Assembly (NCBI GenBank): GCA_029194535.1
Contig: JARFXR010000001.1
Span: 1,186,721 to 1,250,720, forward strand
Origin: Nitrospira sp.
GTDB lineage: Bacteria > Nitrospirota > Nitrospiria > Nitrospirales > Nitrospiraceae
Direction of reading: 5' to 3'
DNA: 64,000 nt
Shown: positions 17,869 through 26,147 of the stretch, piece after piece
Layout of the letters: the number at the start of each line of letters is the position of its first letter
Numbering within the stretch: the first letter of the stretch is position 1
Made by a program: the position numbers and the translations under genes
The notes under the pieces: model-generated
Told to the model about the DNA's origin: nothing
The model's database searches: none
Seen by the model: the letters and a program-made list of their open reading frames with translations, nothing else

Positions 17869-18094
17869 GGCGCGCCTCCTCTCGATGCTCGCGACGGAGG
17901 TCGTCCGTCAGAGAGAACGTGCCTGTGAGAAAGCCCGTCGCCGTCGCAATCGGGTCGTCGGCCGCGGGGGTGATGACCAACCGACCGCCTTCTTCGATCA
18001 ACTGGACCTTGCCTCCGGCCTTGAAGCCCAATTTGCGTCGAAGTTGCCGAGGAATAAGAATCTGCCCCTTTGATGAAATTTGGGAGACCGGCAT
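17843..18094 (-). CDS. AbrB/MazE-type antitoxin (VapB-like)
   Basis: An 83-residue swapped-hairpin DNA-binding antitoxin. The N-terminus MPVSQISSKGQILIPRQLRR and GFKAGGKVQLIEEGGRLVI is the SpoVT/AbrB fold; the acidic/basic C-terminal tail would bind the PIN toxin. The ATG at 18094 has GGAGG 8 nt upstream and is preferred over the in-frame TTG-led extension to 18199. It precedes and overlaps the vapC gene. A good promoter lies 25-50 nt upstream. With the toxin broken, this is probably an orphan antitoxin. Confidence 0.87.
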   Translation of the reverse strand: MPVSQISSKGQILIPRQLRRKLGFKAGGKVQLIEEGGRLVITPAADDPIATATGFLTGTFSLTDDLRREHREEARREQKTRPR

Positions 18095-18118
18095 GGAAAC
18101 GTCCTCCAATTCCCTACG

Positions 18119-18147
18119 AGTGTATCGAATGCCTGAGCCGGGGCCAA
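18119..18147 (-). promoter_or_regulatory. Promoter of the vapBC pair
   Basis: On the minus strand, TTGGCC (18147-18142), 17-nt spacer, TACACT (18124-18119), about 25 nt upstream of the antitoxin ATG, leaving room for the GGAGG ribosome site. Confidence 0.5.
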
Positions 18148-18317
18148 TTTGGCGGTGCGCCCGTTGCGCTGTTGGGTGGGGGAGCGGGACGCAGAACAAT
18201 GCGCCGCTCCGTATTCGTCCTGGCGTCCACCTCGGTCAATGCGCTCAGTGTGGACACGACTAGGTCACCCCAGCCAAGAGCGATGAGTGAGCTGAACAGA
18301 TCACGTCTAGCTGGCCG

Positions 18318-18785
18318 TCACTGCCTGGGCGGTTCTCGGTACTTGGCGAAGCAGATGAGGTCCAGATGGTGGTAGTGGTTGGGCAGCATGGTTTCCGCCC
18401 TGTAGCCGAGACTTACAAAGAATTGAATATTTCTGGCGGTGCGTAGCATCGTGCAGGCGTAGAATTTGTGCGTGTCGGTCGTGACCCGTTCGATGTCCTG
18501 CATCAGCAACTTTCCAATCCCCTGCCGTTGATGATCGGGAGTCACGGAGAGCAGACGGATGACGCAGACACCGGCCACCGTCCAACAACGCACCGATCCA
18601 ACGATGGCTCCGTCCGCTTCCGCCACGAGGATCCGTTTGTCTCTGGCGTCTGCCTTCAGACTGTCGATCGTTTCGGTGGTCCAGGCGCTGACCTCATAAA
18701 TTGTGGCGTACTCACCGAAGGCAGCCTGCTGCACCTGGAGCACAGCGGCAAAATCAACTTCAGTCGCTGGTCTGATGCGAATCAT
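18318..18785 (-). CDS. GNAT family N-acetyltransferase
   Basis: A 155-residue GNAT-fold acyltransferase. The acetyl-CoA pyrophosphate-binding motif A is visible as LLSVTPDHQRQGIGKLLMQD, with motif B-like NIQFFVSLGYRAE near the C-terminus and the N-terminal MIRIRPATEVDFAAVLQVQQ. The substrate is unknown. It stands alone between the vapBC remnant and unassigned sequence, with no operon partner. Confidence 0.85.
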   Translation of the reverse strand: MIRIRPATEVDFAAVLQVQQAAFGEYATIYEVSAWTTETIDSLKADARDKRILVAEADGAIVGSVRCWTVAGVCVIRLLSVTPDHQRQGIGKLLMQDIERVTTDTHKFYACTMLRTARNIQFFVSLGYRAETMLPNHYHHLDLICFAKYREPPRQ

Positions 18786-18963
18786 ACGCGGCGCGTCTGG
18801 AAAGCCCGTCCGTTGTGTAGCTGCAAGATACCAGAGCGGAATGGACCGCGGCCAGTATGGAAATGGAGGAGCTTCTTACGCGTGCGACAACTACAGCTGG
18901 ATCTCAGATGTCAGATGGCTGCGCGACACTGGCGGCATGATGACCTTGTACAGGGAGGTAGCC

Positions 18964-19178
18964 ATGCGACCCCAGATAGGAATGGTGATGATGCTGCTCC
19001 TTGGAGTTCGACGAGCCATGCCGAGATGGGCTTCGACCAGCGTTACGAGCGCGACTACAATATCTTCAACCCGGTCAACTAGTTCAATCCGGATAATCCG
19101 CTGAACCCGGTCAACAAGTACAACTCAAGCGTGTCCTTTGAGCCGTTGGACGGAAGCTCGGAGAACCGCACGCGATGA
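18964..19178 (+). pseudogene. Decayed gene for a small secreted Asn-Pro repeat protein
   Basis: A good ribosome site (GGGAGG, 5 nt before the ATG at 18964) starts a hydrophobic leader MRPQIGMVMMLLLGV. The continuation lies in another frame: SHAEMGFDQRYERDYNIFNP, an in-frame TAG at 19079-19081, then FNPDNPLNPVNKYN to a TGA at 19178. The NP-rich repeats and the leader look like one small exported protein broken by a frameshift near 19010 and an amber codon. The family is not identified; the assignment rests on pattern alone. Confidence 0.5.
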
Positions 19179-19201
19179 CACATGGTCAGTAGGCGGGAGG
19201 A

Positions 19202-20155
19202 CTACTGCAGATCAAGTCCAAGGTGTCGCTCGATGGTACGACCACGTTCCTCAAGCCGTTCAACTCGTTCCTGTACTTGACTATGAGCAAGTTGGATTAG
19301 GGCGCGTGTCTCTCTGAACTGCTCGTCCATATGGTTCCGTTCTTCAGCGTGGCGCTCATTCACATGCAACTGCAACCCTTCGGCGACCAATTGAAGCTCA
19401 TGCTTGAGCCCTTCAGTGAGAACGCCGGTGTAGCGTTTCGCGTCAGCGACATCGCCTCGCAGCGAGTCGGCAACCACATGAAGCTCTTCCCGGAGTCCTT
19501 CGGTGAGAACACCCGCATGGCGTTTCGCATCGCCGATATCTGCCCGCAGCGAGTCGGCAACCACATGAAGCTCTTCCCGGAGCCCTTCGGTGAGCACACC
19601 CGCATGGTGTCTGGCGTCCGCGATATCAGCCCGAAGTTCTTGCCGGAGTCCTTCCGTCAGTACCTCGGTATGCTGTCTCGCCTCAGCAATGTCAGCTCGA
19701 AGCTCTCGCCGGAGCTCCTGGCTGAGGTGTTCCGACTGGCGTCTGGCGTCCGCGATATCAGCCCGAAGTTCTTGCCGGAGTCCTTCCGTCAGTACCTCGG
19801 TATGCTGTCTCGCTTCAGCAATGTCAGCTCGAAGCTCTCGCCGGAGCTCTTGGCTGAGGTGTTCCGAATGGCGTCTAGCCTCCGCGATGTCGACACCAAG
19901 TTCTTGCCGTAGCCCTTCCGTCAGTACTTCGGTATGCTGTCTCGCCTCAGCAATGTCGGCTCGAAGCTCTTGCCGGAGCTCTTGGCTGAGGTGTTCCGAA
20001 TGGCGTCTGGCCTCCGCGATGTCGACACCAAGTTTCTGCCTGAGCCCTTCCGTCAGTATCTCAGTGTGCCGCTTCGCTTCTGCGATGTCAGCCCGCAGCG
20101 ACTCTGTCGCGGCGCCGATGATTCCCTGAATTTGCTCGAGCGAAGCTTGGTCCAT
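19202..20155 (-). CDS. 22-residue-repeat helical protein
   Basis: A protein of about 317 residues (from the ATG at 20155; an upstream ATG at 20257 would add 34) made almost entirely of amphipathic helix. Ten units of 22 residues such as LRADIAEARQHTEVLTEGL follow one another, alternating HTEVLTEGL and HSEHLSQEL types; the last units are separated by seven-residue inserts (LHVVADS). A C-terminal helix HAEERNHMDEQFRETRAL closes it. There is no signal peptide or membrane segment. The 22-residue period resembles apolipoprotein-type helices; function unknown. Confidence 0.75.
   Translation of the reverse strand: MDQASLEQIQGIIGAATESLRADIAEAKRHTEILTEGLRQKLGVDIAEARRHSEHLSQELRQELRADIAEARQHTEVLTEGLRQELGVDIAEARRHSEHLSQELRRELRADIAEARQHTEVLTEGLRQELRADIADARRQSEHLSQELRRELRADIAEARQHTEVLTEGLRQELRADIADARHHAGVLTEGLREELHVVADSLRADIGDAKRHAGVLTEGLREELHVVADSLRGDVADAKRYTGVLTEGLKHELQLVAEGLQLHVNERHAEERNHMDEQFRETRALIQLAHSQVQERVERLEERGRTIERHLGLDLQ
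19397..20098 (-). repeat. 66-bp tandem repeats coding the 22-residue units
   Basis: Ten copies of a 66-bp unit, several in 132-bp pairs, with 21-bp inserts between the last three. The DNA copies around 19620-19990 are nearly identical, so the array looks recently expanded. Confidence 0.85.
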
Positions 20156-20452
20156 ATCCGATCCGTGAGAACGCTGCGGAAGTCTAGGACGCTGCAAGAA
20201 GGAAGTCAACGCTCGCGACACCGAAACGGCGTGCTGCCGCCGTCGAAATACCATCATTTCATGTTACAAGTCCCTTCATCATTCCCCATGCCACATGCTG
20301 TATTCCAACGGCGCAACCCAGAACTCACGACTCAGTATTTCAGACTCACTCCTCAACTTAGCACTCAACGCTCAACACCTACTTCTCGCACTCCCAGGAC
20401 ACTGGGCGCTCACGGGACACAGCCCGCTCACCAACTCGCGGGCGTTCACAGG

Positions 20453-20534
20453 CGTAACGCGCCTTATTCGACGCGTCGTGAACCTCGCTCCCGTCCGCAA
20501 ACGTGACGCTCCTTATTCCTCGCGTCGCGGACCT
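20453..20534. repeat. Imperfect direct repeat in a gene-poor stretch
   Basis: Two 33-nt units beginning CGTAACGCGCCTTATTCG (20453) and CGTGACGCTCCTTATTCC (20502) match at 27 of 33 positions. They lie in the 500-bp gap between the repeat protein and the HD gene (20156-20661), which also holds CTCAACxxTTAGCACTCAAC-like low-complexity sequence. I see no gene there. Confidence 0.5.
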
Positions 20535-20661
20535 CAGCACTTCCCTCGTGTGACCTTCCCTGTCACAGTCTTGCTTTATGATGCCTGCCGTGATCCTAAT
20601 CGAACGAGCTGCCGTGAGCTGGTCGAAGGGTAGAATGCGGCCGTACCTGAAAGGAGGATCG

Positions 20662-21225
20662 ATGAAACCACTGTTGGCGTCGCGGATCGAAGAAGCCCTG
20701 ATCTTCGCCACCCATCTCCACGCGGCCCAAATCCGCAAGGGCACAGAAATACCCTACATCGCGCATCTGCTCGGTGTGGCCAGTCCGGTGATTACCCACG
20801 GCGGGAACGAGGACGAAACCATTGCGGCCTTGCTTCACGACTCCATCGAGGACCAAGGCGCGAATCCGGCCTTGCTGGCGGCCCAGTTCGGCAAGGCGGT
20901 GGCCGACATCGTCGAGGCCTGCACCGATACGGACGTGACGCCGAAGCCACCCTGGCGGGCACGCAAGGAGAAGTATCTCCCGCATCTCGCCGCTGCCTCT
21001 CCGTCCGTGAAGCTGGTCGCAGTCGCAGACAAGCTCGACAATCTGCGAGCGATCCTGGCTGACTATCGGATACTTGGACCGGCGCTGTGGAGTCGATTCA
21101 ACGCCGGGTATGAGGACCAGGTTTGGTACTTCCGCGGCTGCGCGAAGGCCCTGCAGGGCGGGCCAGCCTCGCTGGTGAAGGAGCTGGAAACAGCGGTTCA
21201 GCAACTGGAGCAGCTAGGAAAATGA
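20662..21225 (+). CDS. HD-domain (p)ppGpp hydrolase-like protein
   Basis: A 187-residue single-domain HD protein of the SpoT-hydrolase/MESH1-like type. Metal-binding residues are in place: YIAHLLGVAS (His), ALLHDSIED (His-Asp pair) and VAVADKLDNLR (last Asp). It lacks synthetase, TGS and ACT domains, so any alarmone activity would be hydrolysis only. Start ATG has AAAGGAGG 4 nt upstream; a TTG- or ATG-led extension to 20578 is unlikely. Small alarmone hydrolases can act as antitoxins to toxic synthetases, but none is seen nearby. Confidence 0.83.
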   Translation: MKPLLASRIEEALIFATHLHAAQIRKGTEIPYIAHLLGVASPVITHGGNEDETIAALLHDSIEDQGANPALLAAQFGKAVADIVEACTDTDVTPKPPWRARKEKYLPHLAAASPSVKLVAVADKLDNLRAILADYRILGPALWSRFNAGYEDQVWYFRGCAKALQGGPASLVKELETAVQQLEQLGK

Positions 21226-21435
21226 ATATATCCCAGGTTCCTTGGGTCAGCCGAAGCCGACCGACAGGGTCCGTACGCTCCAGCCTGTTATCAAGTGAAT
21301 TAGGGCTTAACAGAATCGTCGTGCCGAAAAGCTGGTAGAAATACGGGCCATTTTTCATGGCGGCCTTGGCAATTTGACCAAGCCCACAATAAGAATGGTT
21401 GCAATCCATTAAGGAAATGGGTAAAGCCATTCGCG

Positions 21436-24285
21436 ATGGTGACCCCTTACCATGCCAAGTTCTTCGCGTACGAACTTACCAAGCGGTGTCCGTCCGACAG
21501 TATCGAGAAACTCGCCAGCGCACTTGTCGATGCACAGGTCGATCTGAATCCCCATCAGATTGAAGCGGCGCAATTCGCGTTTCGGTCGCCTCTTTCGAAA
21601 GGCGCGCTTCTCGCCGACGAAGTTGGACTCGGGAAAACCATCGAAGCGGGCCTCGTGCTTTCGCAAAAGTGGGCAGAACGAAAGCGGCGGGTGCTGGTCA
21701 TTACGCCTTCAAATCTACGCAAGCAGTGGCATCAGGAGCTACAAGAGAAGTTCTTTCTGCCCTGTCGCATTCTGGAAACGAAGTCCTACAACCAGGCCGC
21801 CCGGCAAGGAAATGTCCGCCCATTTGAAATTCACGACATCGTCATCTGTTCCTACCAGTTCGCACGTTCGAAGGCGGCGGAGATCAGCCTCATGCGTTGG
21901 GATCTGGTTGTCATCGACGAAGCGCATCGCTTGCGGAACGTCTACAAACCCACCAACGTCATTGCCAACACGCTGAAGCAGTCTCTGAAGGACGCGCTCA
22001 AGTTGCTCCTGACTGCCACGCCATTACAAAACTCGTTGCTTGAACTCTATGGCCTCGTAAGTGTCGTGGATGACCGGATCTTCGGGGACCTCAAGAGCTT
22101 CAAGGAACAGTTTGCCAATCTGCACAACAAGCCGACCTTCGATATCTTGAAATCGCGCATGCAGCCGCTGTGCAAGCGAACGCTGCGTCGCCAAGTCTTG
22201 CCTTATGTGCGCTACACCAAGCGCCTGCCGATGGTCCAGCCCTTCACGCCGGCAGAGAGCGAGGACCGGCTCTATCATCTGGTCTCCGACTACCTGCGAC
22301 GAGACAATCTTCAAGCCCTACCGGCCAGCCAACGGACCCTGATGACTCTTGTGTTGCGGAAGCTCCTGGCCTCGTCCTCCTTCGCGATCGCCGGGGCACT
22401 CGAGTCCATGAGTCAACGGCTCCGTGAACGACTGCGCCAGGCCGATGGACCAAACCCACTGGAACAGGCGCTGGAAAAAGATTTCGAGGCACTGGACGAA
22501 ATCGCCGACGAATGGGAGGAGGAAGAACCCTCACCTGAACCCCTCACCGAAGCAGATCGGAAGGCCATTCAACAGGAGATTGACGACCTCGAAGGCTTCA
22601 GGACACTCGCTGTTTCGATTACCCATAACGCCAAGGGGCAAGCCCTGCTGATCGCCTTGCGGACAGCCTTCGGCAAAGCCTCGGATCTCGGCGCAGCCCA
22701 GAAAGCCATCATCTTCACCGAATCCAGACGCACGCAGGAGTATCTCCTCCGAGTCCTCGCCGACAGTCCCTGGAAAGACCACATCGTGCTCTTTAACGGC
22801 TCCAACAACGACGAGAAATCCAAGCAGATCTATCAAGCGTGGCTCCAGCGTCATCAGGGAACCGACCGAGTCACCGGCTCTCGCTCTGCCGACATGCGCT
22901 CTGCCATCGTGGACTATTTCAAGGAGCAGGGCCAAATCATGATCGCCACGGAAGCGGGAGCCGAAGGCATCAATCTCCAATTCTGTTCACTGGTCGTCAA
23001 CTACGATCTGCCCTGGAATCCGCAGCGGATCGAACAGCGTATCGGCCGCTGCCATCGCTATGGACAAAAGCACGATGTGGTTGTCGTGAACTTCCTGAAT
23101 CAGTCCAATGAAGCGGACCAGCACGTGTTCCGACTGCTATCCGAAAAATTCCAGCTCTTCGAGGGCGTCTTCGGGGCGAGCGATGAAGTACTGGGTGCCA
23201 TCGAATCCGGCGTCGATTTCGAGAAGCGCATTGCCGACATCTATCAGCGATGCCGGACTCCACAGGAGATCAAGACCTCGTTCGACCAATTACAGAGCGA
23301 ACTCGGCACGCAAATCGATGAAGCCATGACCCGCGCCCGCCAACTCCTCTTCGAACACTTCGATGACGAAGTGCGCGAGAAGCTCCGGGTCAGTGACGAG
23401 AGCTCCAGGCTGTACTTGAATCGATACGAGCGCATCCTCATGCAACTCACCCGCTTTGAACTGCGCGAGCACGCGGAATTTCTCACCGACTCGTCCTTCA
23501 AGCTGCAATCCTGTCCCTTTACAGGCGACATTCCTCTGGGGTTGTATGAACTACCTCGTCGAACGGGAGAAGCCCATCTCTATCGACTCGCGCATCCATT
23601 AGCTGAACGGGTCTTGGCGCAAGCGAAAGGCCGTACCCTGGAACCGGCTGAGCTGACCTTCGAGTATGGCAAGCACGACGGCAAAGTCACGGTCGTCGAG
23701 CCCTACATTGGGAAGTCTGGCGTCTTGAACGTGTCGCTCTTGACCGTCGAGGCGCTGGATCAGGCGGAGGACTATCTGATTTGCACCGGAGTAACGGATT
23801 CCGGTGAGGTGCTTGATGAAGAAGTCGTCAGGCGGCTGTTCTCCCTACCTGGAACAGTGACCGAATCGAGAACAACGCCACTCGACCATCCCTCGCTTCG
23901 CACGAAAACCGAAGAACGCCAGGACGCCATCAGCCGACAGATTTCCAAGCGCAATGCCGAATTCTTCGAGATTGAAGTCGATAAACTCGATGCCTGGGCA
24001 GACGATCTGAAGGTCGGTCTTGAGCGGGAGATCAAGGAATTCGATCGGCAAATCAAGGAGGCCCGTAAAGCTGCCGTGACGGCACTGACGCTGGAAGAAA
24101 AAGTGGCAGGCCACAAACAGATCAAGGCCCTGGAAGCCGAGCGGGGCAAACGCCGCCGGGCCCTGTTCGATGCCCAAGATGAAATCGACCGCCGCAGGGA
24201 ACAGTTGATTGCCGAGGTTGAGGGGAAACTGCAACAAAAGGTAAGCTCCGAGCAGCTATTCGCCATCCGTTGGAAGGTACGCTGA
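21436..24285 (+). CDS. SNF2-family DEAH helicase (defence-island type)
   Basis: A 949-residue superfamily 2 helicase. Motif I is DEVGLGKTIEAG (Lys67), motif II VVIDEAHRLRN (Asp161-His164), motif III LTATPLQNS, motif V ATEAGAEGINLQF and motif VI QRIEQRIGRCHRYGQ, the RapA/SNF2 arrangement. A C-terminal ~350 residues hold a helical region and a coiled coil. It opens the island and is followed by abiE-like genes on the same strand. Similar helicases occur in DISARM (DrmD) and other anti-phage loci; which type this is cannot be settled by eye. Confidence 0.85.
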   Translation: MVTPYHAKFFAYELTKRCPSDSIEKLASALVDAQVDLNPHQIEAAQFAFRSPLSKGALLADEVGLGKTIEAGLVLSQKWAERKRRVLVITPSNLRKQWHQELQEKFFLPCRILETKSYNQAARQGNVRPFEIHDIVICSYQFARSKAAEISLMRWDLVVIDEAHRLRNVYKPTNVIANTLKQSLKDALKLLLTATPLQNSLLELYGLVSVVDDRIFGDLKSFKEQFANLHNKPTFDILKSRMQPLCKRTLRRQVLPYVRYTKRLPMVQPFTPAESEDRLYHLVSDYLRRDNLQALPASQRTLMTLVLRKLLASSSFAIAGALESMSQRLRERLRQADGPNPLEQALEKDFEALDEIADEWEEEEPSPEPLTEADRKAIQQEIDDLEGFRTLAVSITHNAKGQALLIALRTAFGKASDLGAAQKAIIFTESRRTQEYLLRVLADSPWKDHIVLFNGSNNDEKSKQIYQAWLQRHQGTDRVTGSRSADMRSAIVDYFKEQGQIMIATEAGAEGINLQFCSLVVNYDLPWNPQRIEQRIGRCHRYGQKHDVVVVNFLNQSNEADQHVFRLLSEKFQLFEGVFGASDEVLGAIESGVDFEKRIADIYQRCRTPQEIKTSFDQLQSELGTQIDEAMTRARQLLFEHFDDEVREKLRVSDESSRLYLNRYERILMQLTRFELREHAEFLTDSSFKLQSCPFTGDIPLGLYELPRRTGEAHLYRLAHPLAERVLAQAKGRTLEPAELTFEYGKHDGKVTVVEPYIGKSGVLNVSLLTVEALDQAEDYLICTGVTDSGEVLDEEVVRRLFSLPGTVTESRTTPLDHPSLRTKTEERQDAISRQISKRNAEFFEIEVDKLDAWADDLKVGLEREIKEFDRQIKEARKAAVTALTLEEKVAGHKQIKALEAERGKRRRALFDAQDEIDRRREQLIAEVEGKLQQKVSSEQLFAIRWKVR

Positions 24286-24385
24286 GGGCTCAAGAGTGGT
24301 TTGGGCCGTAACCAGGCCATCGTTTATTCCGGTTCGTGGGTAACAAGGTCTTCTTGTTAAATCAGAGGTCTCATGAACGTTCCGG

Positions 24386-24414
24386 TTGCAGCCGGTTTAC
24401 TATTACGCTATTTT
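24386..24414 (+). promoter_or_regulatory. Candidate leaderless promoter of the abiE-like genes
   Basis: TTGCAG (24386-24391), 17-nt spacer, TATTTT (24409-24414). The ATG at 24422 starts 8 nt after the -10 box and has no Shine-Dalgarno, so transcription may begin at or next to the start codon. Confidence 0.45.
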
Positions 24415-24421
24415 AACAAGC

Positions 24422-25192
24422 ATGACTAGTGCTCCAAGTAGCAAAATAAACCGGCTTCTCAAACAATGGCCCATCGGCGCGGTCGCAGTGCTGCCGTGGC
24501 TGGAAAAGCAAGGAGCCTATCAGCAACTGATTCATGAATATGAAAAAACCGCCTGGGTACGCCGGATTGGCCGTGGCGCCTATGTCAGGGCGGACGATAA
24601 GGTCGAGTGGACCGGTGGTCTCTATGCGCTCCAGAAACAACTCCTCCTTCCCATACACGCAGGGGGGAAAACGGCGCTGTCCATGCAGGGATATGCTCAT
24701 TTCTTGCCGATGGGGCAAGGCCCCACGGTCGTGTTGTTCGGCGCTCCTGACGTCAAACTTCCGCTGTGGTTCAAGCAATATCGCTGGGGCGTCAAGGTCC
24801 GGTATGCGACGACCAATTTGTTCGTCGGCAATGGCGATCATGGTCTGACACAAAAAGATATGGGCTTCTATTCGGTCAGTGCATCGACACCCGAGCGTGC
24901 CATGATGGAGGTCCTCTATGAGGTGCCGAAGAAAGAATCGTATGAAGAAGCAACGCTTCTGATGGAGGGGCTGACGACATTGCGACCACGACTGGTTCAG
25001 GCCTTGCTCGAAAACTGCGCATCGGTGAAGGTCAAGCGGCTGTTCATGGTGCTGGCTGAAAGCTGCAAGCACGCATGGACGAAGAAGCTTGACCTGTCAC
25101 ATGTCGAGTTCGGCAAGGGGAAGCGCATGCTGCTCAAGGGAGGACGGTTTGACTCCAAGTACCGTATCACGGTGCCGGAGAGCCGGGTGTGA
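24422..25192 (+). CDS. AbiEi-like antitoxin/transcriptional regulator
   Basis: A ~256-residue type IV antitoxin candidate. The N-terminal winged-helix region (INRLLKQWPIGAVAVLPWLEKQGAY...VRRIGRGAYVRADD) and the following domain (GGLYALQKQLLLP, GKTALSMQGYAHFLPMG) match the AbiEi family. AbiEi represses its own promoter and counters AbiEii. The ATG at 24422 is chosen over a TTG at 24386. The stop overlaps the next gene as GTGA, the normal coupling of this pair. Confidence 0.82.
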   Translation: MTSAPSSKINRLLKQWPIGAVAVLPWLEKQGAYQQLIHEYEKTAWVRRIGRGAYVRADDKVEWTGGLYALQKQLLLPIHAGGKTALSMQGYAHFLPMGQGPTVVLFGAPDVKLPLWFKQYRWGVKVRYATTNLFVGNGDHGLTQKDMGFYSVSASTPERAMMEVLYEVPKKESYEEATLLMEGLTTLRPRLVQALLENCASVKVKRLFMVLAESCKHAWTKKLDLSHVEFGKGKRMLLKGGRFDSKYRITVPESRV

Positions 25193-26109
25193 GAGAAAGC
25201 CGATATGTCAACCAAGTGGAGTTGATGCTGAAAACGATCCCGCATGTCGCCGCGGAAACATGTTTTGCCCTGAAAGGCGGAACCGCGATCAATCTGTTTG
25301 TGCGAGACATGCCGCGGCTATCCGTGGACATAGATCTGACGTATCTGCCGGTCGAGGAGCCACGTGAAACCGTGCTGAACAGGCTCAGCGAAGCCCTCCA
25401 TCGTATTGCGATGGCGATCAAAAGGGTCATTCCAGGCATAAACGTTCAGGAAAGTCACGCGCGGGAATCCAAGCGAATCGCAAAGCTCATCGTGGCGTGC
25501 GGCCAGACCAGAATCAAAATTGAGCCGAACGAGGTGATTCGAGGAGCGGTCTTTCCGGTCGAAGAACGTGAGCTGACCGAGCGCGCAGAGAAGATGTTTG
25601 AGCGCTCGGTCACCGCGCGCGTCCTCTCAATTCCCGATCTCTATGGAGGCAAGATGTGCGCAGCGTTAGACCGCCAACACCCACGAGATCTCTTTGATGT
25701 GAGGCTGCTGCTGGAACACGAGGGGGTAACAGACGAGATACGCAAAGCATTCGTCGTGTATCTCGCCAGCCACGATCGGCCCATCAGCGAACTGCTCGAC
25801 CCTACACGGAAAGACATACGACCCGTCTACGAAAGCGAGTTCGCAGGCATGGCGGTGGACGAAATCGCGTATGAAGATTTGATCGCGGCCAGAGAGGCGC
25901 TCATTGAGACGATCAATACAGCATTGACCGACGACGAGAAGGTCTTTCTCATATCGCTCAAAGAAGGGCAACCGAAGTGGAACGTCATGGGTGTCGAAGG
26001 CATTGAGCAACTTCCTGCAGTGCAATGGAAATTGAAGAACATTCGGAACATGAGCGAGAAGAAACGCGACGAGTCCCTGGAGAAACTCAAAAGAGTACTC
26101 GGAGTGTGA
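25189..26109 (+). CDS. AbiEii-like nucleotidyltransferase toxin
   Basis: A 306-residue nucleotidyltransferase of the AbiEii family; characterised members block growth by adding nucleotides, in some cases to tRNA ends. Motifs: ALKGGTAINLF, the metal-binding LSVDIDLTYL (Asp47 and Asp49) and MCAALDRQHPRDLFDVRLLL with the conserved Lys/Arg-Asp-x-x-Asp set. GTG start overlaps the abiEi stop by 4 nt. All catalytic residues appear present. As type IV TA, the antitoxin acts without binding the toxin. Confidence 0.87.
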   Translation: MRESRYVNQVELMLKTIPHVAAETCFALKGGTAINLFVRDMPRLSVDIDLTYLPVEEPRETVLNRLSEALHRIAMAIKRVIPGINVQESHARESKRIAKLIVACGQTRIKIEPNEVIRGAVFPVEERELTERAEKMFERSVTARVLSIPDLYGGKMCAALDRQHPRDLFDVRLLLEHEGVTDEIRKAFVVYLASHDRPISELLDPTRKDIRPVYESEFAGMAVDEIAYEDLIAAREALIETINTALTDDEKVFLISLKEGQPKWNVMGVEGIEQLPAVQWKLKNIRNMSEKKRDESLEKLKRVLGV

Positions 26110-26147
26110 CCGAGTCTCACAACTTGAGTGATCCCAAGGAGTAATCG

